Of a stretch of DNA of 64,000 bases, positions 35,516 to 43,525 are shown piece by piece. A program made the translations under genes and the position numbers. The stretch covers positions 215,772 through 279,771 of the forward strand of contig JAUXYP010000006.1 in the NCBI GenBank assembly GCA_030694265.1. Reading direction: 5' to 3'. Source of the DNA: Sulfuricurvum sp. Lineage in GTDB: Bacteria > Campylobacterota > Campylobacteria > Campylobacterales > Sulfurimonadaceae. Position 1 is the stretch's first letter, and every line of letters begins with the position of its first letter. The notes below the pieces were generated by a model, which did not search any database, was not told where the DNA came from, and saw only the letters and a list, made by a program, of their open reading frames with translations.

Positions 35516-35999
35516 AGCAGATTTAAGTGATTTAAAAGCAGAATTTGACAAATTTGTCCGGGATAAATGCGATACCGGAGATTGCGATACAAGCGGTGAT
35601 AAGAACCCTGATGACGAGCCGGTACCTGGTTTCGTAGATGAGTTAACGGATAAACTGCTCTCACCGTTTCATAGCGGTGTTTATTTGTCACGTTTGGACA
35701 TTAAACGTGTTGCTGAGGCAATAGATGAATCGATTCCGATCAAAGAGCGCAAAAGAATGCTACAAGCTTTGTTCAGACATACGACACGCAAAGTATACTT
35801 GCGAGGAGCATTTGATGAATTTAACCGTCACTTTGGCGGACGTATTTTGATTTATACGGAACTTGCTGAGGCATTTCCGGCATCAAAAGCAATATTTGAA
35901 GATAATATTGCTAAAATAAAAAAGACTCAGAAAATTTTAGATCAGATTGTCGAGGATTATGAAGAGATTGAACCGACGGATGAACCGATGATGGTTTGA
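35508..35999 (+). CDS. Unrecognised protein closing the molybdoenzyme operon
   Basis: 163-aa protein of no family I recognise. An acidic N-terminus with two cysteines (KCDTGDCDT, about 20-28) precedes a helical core (about 45-150) and an acidic Met-rich tail (EPTDEPMMV). No signal peptide or membrane segment. It overlaps the AroE-like gene by eight bases, so they are translated together. Its last 60 or so codons are repeated nearly identically at 38930-39118 beyond the antiporter-kinase genes. Possibly an accessory or maturation factor for the molybdoenzyme. Confidence 0.7.
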   Translation: MNKADLSDLKAEFDKFVRDKCDTGDCDTSGDKNPDDEPVPGFVDELTDKLLSPFHSGVYLSRLDIKRVAEAIDESIPIKERKRMLQALFRHTTRKVYLRGAFDEFNRHFGGRILIYTELAEAFPASKAIFEDNIAKIKKTQKILDQIVEDYEEIEPTDEPMMV

Positions 36000-36031
36000 A
36001 GTAATCATCAAAAAATTGATTATAATAAAGG

Positions 36032-36712
36032 TTATCCTAAAAAGCGATAGCCTATCCCCGATTCGGTGTTGATCCATTTAGGTCGGGCAGGATCGGTTTC
36101 AATCTTTTGGCGTAATTGGTTGATAAAGACCCTCAGATAATGAGTTTCATGTTGATATCCGACGCCCCAAACTGCTTTAAGCAGCCACGAATGAGTCAGT
36201 GCTTTTCCCTGATTTTCCATAAAAACACGGAGAAGTTTGAACTCTTTAGGTGTTAATTTAATCAATTCATCCTCTATACTCACAATTCTATTGGGAACAT
36301 CCATACGCATTGTTCCGACTACTAAAAGAGTTAATACCTCCTGCGCTGGAGGGACACGTCTAAGATTGGCTTTGATGCGGGCAATCAGTTCATCTGCATT
36401 AAATGGTTTGGTGACATAATCATCCGCCCCGGCATTAAGGGCGGCTATCTTATCCGACTCATCATGGATTGCAGAGACGACAATAATGGGAGTCTGCTCA
36501 TCTTGGCGATAGCGCTCCAAAAACTGTACTCCACTCATATCGGGTAATCCTAAATCGAGTAAAATCAAATCAAAATGATCATATGCTCCTTTTTTTAACC
36601 CCTCTTTTGCCGTTGATGCCATCTCCGTTATAAATCCGGCAAAGGCGAGTGTCATTGCTAGTAATCGACGTATGGAGGGGTCGTCATCAACGATTAAAAT
36701 TTTGGAAGTCAT
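36032..36712 (-). CDS. OmpR/KdpE-type response regulator
   Basis: 226-aa regulator. The receiver (1-120) has ILIVDDDPSIRR, the phospho-aspartate in DLILLDLGLPDMSG and the lysine in DYVTKPFNADEL; the C-terminal winged helix (about 130-226) includes LTPKEFKLLRVF and HYLRVFINQLRQKIE, closest to KdpE. It overlaps the kinase gene by four bases (ATGA), so the two form a pair. Targets are unknown; KdpE relatives control K+ transport, which fits the antiporter-like sensor. Confidence 0.9.
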   Translation of the reverse strand: MTSKILIVDDDPSIRRLLAMTLAFAGFITEMASTAKEGLKKGAYDHFDLILLDLGLPDMSGVQFLERYRQDEQTPIIVVSAIHDESDKIAALNAGADDYVTKPFNADELIARIKANLRRVPPAQEVLTLLVVGTMRMDVPNRIVSIEDELIKLTPKEFKLLRVFMENQGKALTHSWLLKAVWGVGYQHETHYLRVFINQLRQKIETDPARPKWINTESGIGYRFLG

Positions 36713-38778
36713 GACTCACTCCGAAGACTCACTCGAACACAAAAATGGTCATTTTCTATATCTATTGTTAATTTTCCACCATGAACTTCAATGATGTTTT
36801 GCGAAAGACGCAAGCCAATTCCTGAACCCGGTTTGCCCATCGCATTATCGAGCCTGCCAGGGGTATTTCCAAGGTTTACTATCGTATCAGCTGTGGGGAG
36901 ATCTCCGTTATTGCAAATAACCAAGTTGATGTCATTAAATGTTGTACTCATTTCAACGCTCACCTCATCCCCGTATTTAAATGCGTTATCCAGAAGATTA
37001 CCGATCGCTAACTGAAGCAAGGCAATATCCGCTGAGAGGGGTGGAATATCAGATGAAAAGGAGAGTTTAGCTTGTCGATGCCAGTCATTTTCAGCTATTG
37101 CCAATGCCGATGAGACCACCTCTTCCAATCGTACCATTGTCCGGTTTAAAGGCGTTTTTCCCTCACGAAACCGTGCATTTATCAGTAGGTTGTCGATCAC
37201 TTTTTCCATGCGGCGTGATCCCTCAACGATGGTTTGAACCATCTCTTCTTTATCCTTCTCTTTAAGTACAAATTTAGGATTTGATAAATTGCTGGCCGCT
37301 CCACGAATCAGTGTCAAAGGGGTTCGCAGTTCGTGAGAGAGGAGATCGATTAAACTTTTTTGCATCGTTTCGACGATTTTATTCTCTTTGAACCCTTTGG
37401 TTATCAGGTTAAGGATCGGTCCAGTCATAACCGTGGTTACGAGCGCCATCACGACAAACATCGTGAAAAGCTCCGTGGAGAGTATCCCCATCTCATATCC
37501 GATATTGAGAACGACCAATTCCATCAGTCCTCGCGTATTCATCAAGATACCCAGCGCAAAAGAGTCGCGCCAACTAAATCCCATGTATTTTGAGGCGAGT
37601 GCGCTTCCGATTAGTTTACCGAACACGGCGATAACGATAATCCCGCCGCATATTATCCACGCATCAGTGCTATTAAGCAAACCGATTTCACTGCGTAATC
37701 CTGTGAGCGCAAAAAACAGTGGTAACAGTACCAAAAGACTGACATATTCCAATCGCGGCGCGATAAGTTCTTTGAGTCTTGATGTTGCCGACGAGGGCAT
37801 CATCGCTCCCGCCATAAAAGCGCCGAAAAGAGCGTGAACCCCTATCGCTTCGGTTGCAAGAGATGAGAGAAGAAGAAGGACAATGATAAGTGACATGACA
37901 TTCATACTGAGCTGTTCATTCTGAGAATGCCCGATTTTCATCAAGATTGGCCGTATAACGTAAAACATGACAACCACGTAGAGTGCAATCAAGAGTAATA
38001 AAAAAAACGAGGAACTAAGTGATCCTGAAACGGAAAAAGCAATGATGAGGGCTAAAATATACCATGCCGTAATGTCATCGGCGGCGGCGCAGGTAATCGC
38101 CATAGATCCATAAGTAGTATCACTGAGATTCTTTTCTTTGATGATCCGAGCCAGTACGGGGAATGCGGTGATACTCATCGCGATACCGATAAAAAGAGCG
38201 AAAGGAATAAAGGTGATGTTCTTAGGGGCGAAGATCGGATAGAGCCAATAGGCTAATGCCACTCCCAAGAAAAAGGGAAAGATGATGCTAACATGACTGA
38301 TAAACACCGAAGCGCTCGATTGTTTTTTGATTTTATCGAAATCCAGCTCCATCCCCACGACAAACATAAAAAAGATCAAACCGAGTTGGCTGATGAGATG
38401 GAGATTCCCTAACGACTCTTTGGGAAAGAGGGTGATAAACATATCAGGAAACAAAGCCCCAAATAACGAAGGTCCGAGGATAATTCCCGCAATAATCTCA
38501 CCCACGACCGTCGGTTGAGCGACAAATGAGACCAGATAGCCAAACAGCCGTGTGACGATCATGATAACGATAAACTGGATCAGTAACAAGGGAAGCGGAT
38601 GGTGCAGTTGTTTGATAAGTGTATCACCAAATGTGGTCGGTATCGTTGTGGCAGGGATAATCACCTCAGACAACAAAGAGGTCTCTAACATACTACCGTA
38701 ATGGAGAATTCTAGCAATGGCGATTCCGAAAAAAAGGATTAACGCCATATAGATTAAAAGTGTCTTTTTCATACGCAA
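36709..38778 (-). CDS. Cation/proton antiporter fused to a histidine kinase
   Basis: 689-aa fusion. After an N-terminal hydrophobic segment, residues about 60-450 are a CPA2-type exchanger (PTVVGEIIAGIILGPSLFG, FMFVVGMELDFDKI, FALFIGIAMSITAFPVLARI with its ion-site helices, and CAAADDITAW, where the DD matches the ND/DD ion-binding pair). From about 465 follows a kinase: LLSHELRTPLTL (phospho-His), NLLDNAFKYG N-box and GSGIGLRLSQ. The transporter could be the sensor, coupling ion or pH state to phosphorylation of the adjacent KdpE-like regulator. No HAMP or PAS lies between. It is bounded by a direct repeat of the flanking gene. Confidence 0.88.
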   Translation of the reverse strand: MRMKKTLLIYMALILFFGIAIARILHYGSMLETSLLSEVIIPATTIPTTFGDTLIKQLHHPLPLLLIQFIVIMIVTRLFGYLVSFVAQPTVVGEIIAGIILGPSLFGALFPDMFITLFPKESLGNLHLISQLGLIFFMFVVGMELDFDKIKKQSSASVFISHVSIIFPFFLGVALAYWLYPIFAPKNITFIPFALFIGIAMSITAFPVLARIIKEKNLSDTTYGSMAITCAAADDITAWYILALIIAFSVSGSLSSSFFLLLLIALYVVVMFYVIRPILMKIGHSQNEQLSMNVMSLIIVLLLLSSLATEAIGVHALFGAFMAGAMMPSSATSRLKELIAPRLEYVSLLVLLPLFFALTGLRSEIGLLNSTDAWIICGGIIVIAVFGKLIGSALASKYMGFSWRDSFALGILMNTRGLMELVVLNIGYEMGILSTELFTMFVVMALVTTVMTGPILNLITKGFKENKIVETMQKSLIDLLSHELRTPLTLIRGAASNLSNPKFVLKEKDKEEMVQTIVEGSRRMEKVIDNLLINARFREGKTPLNRTMVRLEEVVSSALAIAENDWHRQAKLSFSSDIPPLSADIALLQLAIGNLLDNAFKYGDEVSVEMSTTFNDINLVICNNGDLPTADTIVNLGNTPGRLDNAMGKPGSGIGLRLSQNIIEVHGGKLTIDIENDHFCVRVSLRSES

Positions 38779-38884
38779 AGTGTAGCGCAGATCATGTCAG
38801 GAAAATATCAAGATGTCAAAAAAGAGAAGGATTTGGTATTGCATAAATTTTGTATACTATGTGGCATGATGAAAATTTGCTTGA

Positions 38885-39118
38885 GCCCTTTTTCGTTATA
38901 CAACGCGTAAAGAATACTTGGATGGTGCTTTTGATGAATTTAACCGTCACTTTGGCGGACGTATTTTGATTTATACGGAACTTGCTGAGGCATTTCCGGC
39001 ATCAAAAGCAATATTTGAAGATAATATTGCTAAAATAAAAAAGGCTCAGAAAATTTTAGATCAGATTGTTGAGGATTATGAAGAGATTGAACCGACGGAT
39101 GAACCGATGATGGTTTGA
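38885..39118 (+). pseudogene. 3' remnant of a second copy of the 163-aa gene
   Basis: In frame, the translation reads ALFRYTTRKEYLDGAFDEFN and then matches the C-terminal part of the 35508-35999 product to its stop. It is preceded directly by TGA and has no proper start (only a TTG at 38918). Over the last about 190 bases only three differences from the original are visible, but the 45 bases before are clearly diverged, so identity changes abruptly. This is a degraded paralogue partly homogenised by recombination. Confidence 0.75.
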
Positions 39119-39145
39119 TCCGTATTAGTCTCATAAAGGGATATA

Positions 39146-40954
39146 GTGAATTTTAAGCGAAAAGTACAAATTTTTATTTCCCTTTTTGTTGTGCTATTAT
39201 CAATAATTTTTACAGGCTTTTATATTCATCATGAAAATCAGCGTTCAGATGAACATAAACAAGCCGTAGCTAAAGACGTTAAAGATACATACGATCTTAT
39301 CACAGAGGATATTGAATATTTCTATACGTATAGGGCTTATTCGAATCTTCGTTCTGAAGACGTAGAAGAAGCAATGCTCAATAGAGATAGAGAGAAGCTT
39401 TACAATCTGACTCTCCCACGCTATAAAACCCTTCGTGAAGAAAATCCTTATCTTATGCTTATGCAGTTTCATGCCCCAGATGGAAAATCTATCTTACGAA
39501 TGCACCGTAAAGAGGTTTTTGGTGATGATATCGCATCACGTCGTCCAATGCTGCAAAAAGTACATAAGTCACATGAAATACAGAGAGGATTCGAGGGAGG
39601 AATCGAAGGGATTGCTTATCGTATAGTAGTTCCTTTTATTGAAAACAGTAAGTATATTGGGGCTCTTGAATTTGGAGTTGATCCTGATTATATAATGAGC
39701 AAGCTTTATAAGTCAAATAAAATAGACACCCTTTTTATGCTTCATGAGACGCATATGGCAGCAGCAGATGTCTTAAAATACCCGGTTTCATACAATGGAT
39801 ATCGCTTTAGTCATTTAGGCCCGAATCACGTTCCATTGGTTGAAGCTTTTGTGAAAGACAATCCTGATTTTACTGGGCGTCTTATAACGGTAGGAAATAA
39901 AGAGTATGATGTTTTTCAAATATATGTGCAAAATAATGATCATAATCCTGCTGGCATGTTGCTATGTTTTCACGATGTAAGCAGTGTATATAAAGAAGAG
40001 ATGCAAGTCATAGTAGGGAGCATATTCCTGACCTTTTTAATTATAGCAGTATTAGTAGCAACATTAGAAGTTGTTTTTGATCGTATTATGAAAAAAATGA
40101 ATTTTCAAGAGGAATACGTTGCTACAATTTTGAATTCTCAAAAAAATATCATTGTTGTAACAAATGGAAAGAATATTATTTATGTCAATAATGCTTTTTA
40201 TGATTTTCTGCAATATAAAAATTTGGATGATTTCCGTAAAGACCATGAATGTATTTGTTATCTATTTGAAACTACAGAGACTGAAAACTATTTACAGCCG
40301 GAAATGGATGGGATGTTATGGACTGAGTATCTCTTAGCTCATAAAGAGATGGAGCATAAAGCCAGAATAACAGTGAATGGGAAAACATCGATATTTACTG
40401 TTGACGCTCAAATGATGAAATATGATAGGCAGCTTCGTTATGTTGTTGTGTTTAGTGATATTACTCAACTTAATGAGTTGGCGACATTGGACAGATTGAC
40501 GCAGGTAGCGAATCGTTTTGAATTTGACAAGATATTGGAATATTCCCTTTCCGTATCGCGTCGGTATAAAAGACCGCTCTCCATTCTACTGCTGGACATT
40601 GACCATTTTAAACACATCAATGACAGGTTTGGGCATTTGGTAGGAGATGAAGTTCTAAAAGCGCTGAGTACATTACTGCGTATGCAAATTCGTAAAAGCG
40701 ATGTAGTCGCGAGATGGGGAGGGGAGGAGTTTATGATTCTCCTCCCGGATACGCCATTGCCATCAGCCATCAAGATGGCAGAAGCGTTGCGTCAGAGAAT
40801 AGAAGTGAATTCCTTCGCAACCGTTAAGTATTTAACCTGTTCTATCGGTGTGGCTGAGTTTAATCCTGTTGAAGAAGCGGACGATTTATTTCATCGGGCC
40901 GATGAGAAACTTTACGCTGCTAAAAATGCAGGAAGAAATCGGATTATGGCTTAA
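39146..40954 (+). CDS. Membrane diguanylate cyclase (Cache-PAS-GGDEF)
   Basis: 602-aa cyclase making c-di-GMP. TM1 about 8-27; a periplasmic Cache-like sensor (about 30-285) with FHAPDGKSILRMHRKEVFGDD, typical of ligand-binding double-Cache domains; TM2 about 290-315; a PAS domain (about 325-435); then GGDEF (about 445-600) with LDIDHFKHINDRFGHLVGDE and the active site GGEEF. RKSD just before it is a product-inhibition I-site (RxxD). The start is GTG at 39146 behind AAAGGGA. Its end overlaps pgpA by four bases, tail to tail. No EAL domain. Confidence 0.9.
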   Translation: MNFKRKVQIFISLFVVLLSIIFTGFYIHHENQRSDEHKQAVAKDVKDTYDLITEDIEYFYTYRAYSNLRSEDVEEAMLNRDREKLYNLTLPRYKTLREENPYLMLMQFHAPDGKSILRMHRKEVFGDDIASRRPMLQKVHKSHEIQRGFEGGIEGIAYRIVVPFIENSKYIGALEFGVDPDYIMSKLYKSNKIDTLFMLHETHMAAADVLKYPVSYNGYRFSHLGPNHVPLVEAFVKDNPDFTGRLITVGNKEYDVFQIYVQNNDHNPAGMLLCFHDVSSVYKEEMQVIVGSIFLTFLIIAVLVATLEVVFDRIMKKMNFQEEYVATILNSQKNIIVVTNGKNIIYVNNAFYDFLQYKNLDDFRKDHECICYLFETTETENYLQPEMDGMLWTEYLLAHKEMEHKARITVNGKTSIFTVDAQMMKYDRQLRYVVVFSDITQLNELATLDRLTQVANRFEFDKILEYSLSVSRRYKRPLSILLLDIDHFKHINDRFGHLVGDEVLKALSTLLRMQIRKSDVVARWGGEEFMILLPDTPLPSAIKMAEALRQRIEVNSFATVKYLTCSIGVAEFNPVEEADDLFHRADEKLYAAKNAGRNRIMA

Positions 40955-41460
40955 AAAGCTGATAGTTTGAGAAAAGCCTGCCATATCAGTGCTGATGATA
41001 GACCTGCGGCAAAACCAGCAATAATATCATCTCCCATAACACCCCATCCCCCTTTTGCTTCACGATCGATACGTCCGATAATAGACGGTTTTTTGATGTC
41101 ATAAATACGGAAAAAGATAAAGCTGAGTGCAATTTGTACAGCAATTCCATTGCCAAGTACAGACAAATCGCCCAAAGTAAACATGATCCCCGGGGCAATA
41201 GAGAGGGCGAACCACATTCCCACCAGTTCATCGATGACAATTTTTTGATTGTCATGAATACCGCTTTTCGCTTCGTAGCGGTCAATGCTTTTGATGGCAA
41301 CAAGGGTGATAAGCAATGTGAGTAAAAACAGGGTCTGTGGCCCTAATAAAATTAAAACCGCAATCCCTATTGGAAGAGAAACAAGCGTACCTACTGTTCC
41401 GGGGGCTTTTGGTGAATGGCCGCTATAGAAGAGAGTGAGAAAAAACCAATTTAGTTTCAC
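40951..41460 (-). CDS. pgpA: Phosphatidylglycerophosphatase A
   Basis: 169-aa inner-membrane enzyme that dephosphorylates phosphatidylglycerol phosphate to phosphatidylglycerol. The N-terminal YSGHSPKAPGTVGTLVSLP is the PgpA signature; KIVIDELVGMWFAL and GGWGVMGDDIIAG are the conserved acidic motifs (ID-E-xxG and DD). GTG start. It is the last gene of the leftward block ispDF-regulator-sat-pgpA, the same order as Cj1607-Cj1610. Confidence 0.92.
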   Translation of the reverse strand: MKLNWFFLTLFYSGHSPKAPGTVGTLVSLPIGIAVLILLGPQTLFLLTLLITLVAIKSIDRYEAKSGIHDNQKIVIDELVGMWFALSIAPGIMFTLGDLSVLGNGIAVQIALSFIFFRIYDIKKPSIIGRIDREAKGGWGVMGDDIIAGFAAGLSSALIWQAFLKLSAF

Positions 41461-41469
41461 AGGTGTGCC

Positions 41470-42660
41470 TTAGTTGAGAGAGGTGGTTTGATAGAGATTC
41501 ATGAGTTCCACATAAAAATCTTTTTCGCTGTGCTCTTCGAGCAGTCCATTGACAGGCATAATATCGTAATAGAGTTTCGCCAAGTTTTTAAATCTATTCG
41601 GATATAAAGAGGAAACAATAAGGGATGATATTTCCTTCCGTACAAGTACGGCAGGCGGTAAAAGGCCTTGTTTCATTAATTCAAGTATTGATTCGGAGTG
41701 GTAGGAGATGTGGTGGTGGTGTCCGTGAGGGCAGGTTTGAATACTGACAAGTGTTTTGCACAGATTACAGTAAACGTATTCACTGGACATTGAGACTTCA
41801 ATGTCAATGCCTTTCATCCGATCAATGACTGATTTGTTGGCATTTCGATCATAATACATTCCAATTCCAGCATGATTTTGTCCGATCATAAGGCGATCAC
41901 ATCCATAATTTTTTGCCACAATGGCATCTAAAATGACTTCATTGCTTCCGGCAAAAATATAACTGTTTTCCAAAGGGACTACGATTACACGGCTGTAAGG
42001 GAGATAGTTTTTAATAAAGAACTGAAGAACTTCATGCCGTAATTCATAGCTCAAATCCGTGCTGTTATAGGGTTTTAATAAGAAAATTACAATGAGATCG
42101 GTACGCTCTAAACTTTGTCGAATAAGACGCTCATGGGCACGGTGTAAAGGATTTGCTGCCATGAAAATAGCAGTTGTATGCTTAGCTGCTATTTGATCCT
42201 GGGCATTCTTGATAGTTTGGCGTATAGAAGTTATAGACGTTATATCAATAGTGTAATCGCCGCATATAGCGTATCTACCAAGTCGTTTATAGGTGGCATT
42301 TACACCTGGATGAGAGAGGTCTTCAGTTCCATATATTTGACGCAAACGCTCAGAAGGATCAATAGCAAAAACTTCGTCTACAGAAATTTGACCTACAACT
42401 TCTCGATCGCATACAAGATTGAGAACTTCCCCCTTTTGTGTGCTTAAGAGAACAGTTTCATTGGTTTTACCGCTGGGGGAAAGAATGAGAGGAAATGGAA
42501 ATGTACTTCCATCAAACATACCGTTTTGAAGTACGTAAGTACATTGCGCTTCGTTCATGAGCTCTTTTACGGGAGAAAGGATACCCGATTTGAGTAATGC
42601 GAGAGCAGAAAGGGCCTCTTTATCAATATGTAGGGCTCTATTTTTTCTTGACGATGCCAT
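41470..42660 (-). CDS. sat: ATP sulfurylase-like protein (sulfate adenylyltransferase)
   Basis: 396-aa member of the Sat family. AANPLHRAHERL corresponds to the Q-x-RNP-x-HxxH ATP motif, but Gln and Arg are replaced by Ala; GQNHAGIG corresponds to GRDHAG with Arg-Asp changed to Gln-Asn. A zinc site C-x2-C-x8-C-x3-H (CNLCKTLVSIQTCPHGH) is complete. In sulfur oxidisers Sat can make ATP from APS, or it can start sulfate assimilation; the altered motifs leave the activity in doubt. Encoded between the HP1021-type regulator (23-base overlap) and pgpA. Confidence 0.8.
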   Translation of the reverse strand: MASSRKNRALHIDKEALSALALLKSGILSPVKELMNEAQCTYVLQNGMFDGSTFPFPLILSPSGKTNETVLLSTQKGEVLNLVCDREVVGQISVDEVFAIDPSERLRQIYGTEDLSHPGVNATYKRLGRYAICGDYTIDITSITSIRQTIKNAQDQIAAKHTTAIFMAANPLHRAHERLIRQSLERTDLIVIFLLKPYNSTDLSYELRHEVLQFFIKNYLPYSRVIVVPLENSYIFAGSNEVILDAIVAKNYGCDRLMIGQNHAGIGMYYDRNANKSVIDRMKGIDIEVSMSSEYVYCNLCKTLVSIQTCPHGHHHHISYHSESILELMKQGLLPPAVLVRKEISSLIVSSLYPNRFKNLAKLYYDIMPVNGLLEEHSEKDFYVELMNLYQTTSLN

Positions 42661-43525
42661 ATTTTTTTCTTTTCTCCCATAAGCTTTTTCGTGAAATACC
42701 TAGTTTTTTTGACAGTTCCGTATCTGGAAAACGGTTTTGAAAATTAAGCATAATGTATTTAACGTATTCTTCAATCGGCAAAATCTCACCTTGATCAAAT
42801 AAATGATTTTCACTCTTTACTTCAATCATACGAAAGGGAGCATGATCAATGTAGTCGGTGCTGGAAATGATACATTGGCGTTTTTCCAACACTTCAAATA
42901 ACGTTTTATGGTCACTCTTTTTGAAATTTTGAAAATCAGTAAGATAGAGAATGCTGTGTATTGGCAATGCAATGATGTCTTGTAATGCCTTGCTTGATCC
43001 CAATGAAATAAATTGAAGAGTTTTATTTTTGTGCTGAGCATAACGAAAGGCAAAAGCATCGGCATATTTTTGGTATCCGCTGCAAATCATCACGGGAAGC
43101 TCTGTTTTATCGAAATCTTCCTCGATTTTGATGCCGTTGAACATGTGGGCTAAATAGCGTTCGTGTGTCTGATTTTGGCGGCGTAGTCGTTCGTGGTTCT
43201 GAAAATGTTGAATTTTACGGATAAGTTCTTCGATCATAAAGGGTTTGAGAATGTAATCTTTAGCACCTGCGGCTAGCGGTTTGGAAACGGTATCATTGCT
43301 GACATACGACACCATTAAGATTACAACAGCGTCTTTGTATGCTTCGATGACGGGATAAATATCATGTCCGCTGATATTGGTTGAGAGAAGAACGACATCG
43401 TAAGGAACCCCCTTTAGTGCTTCTTTGGTTGAACTGCTAATATCACAGTTATGGCTTAAGTCACTGAGTTTGGAAGCAATACTCTGTGCGAGATAAATCT
43501 CATTTTCAACAATTAATACATTCAT
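42638..43525 (-). CDS. Atypical orphan response regulator (HP1021/CemR-like)
   Basis: 295-aa regulator. The receiver-like domain (1-120) starts VLIVENE and ends with DYILKPF, but the phospho-acceptor position in DVVLLSTN is Ser (S48) instead of Asp, as in HP1021. The C-terminal region ends with a Fis-type helix-turn-helix (PDTELSKKLGISRKSLWEKRKKYG). The homologues HP1021 and CemR respond to redox and energy state and control many genes, including replication initiation. No partner kinase is adjacent. The start at 43525 (ATG overlapping the ispDF stop, ATGA) is preferred over a TTG at 43537. Confidence 0.85.
   Translation of the reverse strand: MNVLIVENEIYLAQSIASKLSDLSHNCDISSSTKEALKGVPYDVVLLSTNISGHDIYPVIEAYKDAVVILMVSYVSNDTVSKPLAAGAKDYILKPFMIEELIRKIQHFQNHERLRRQNQTHERYLAHMFNGIKIEEDFDKTELPVMICSGYQKYADAFAFRYAQHKNKTLQFISLGSSKALQDIIALPIHSILYLTDFQNFKKSDHKTLFEVLEKRQCIISSTDYIDHAPFRMIEVKSENHLFDQGEILPIEEYVKYIMLNFQNRFPDTELSKKLGISRKSLWEKRKKYGIVKKK

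Noticed and set aside
36032..38778. Insertion element carrying the antiporter-kinase genes
   Set aside because: No transposase, terminal inverted repeats or target duplication typical of an IS; the flanking repeat is a gene fragment, so recombination is more likely.
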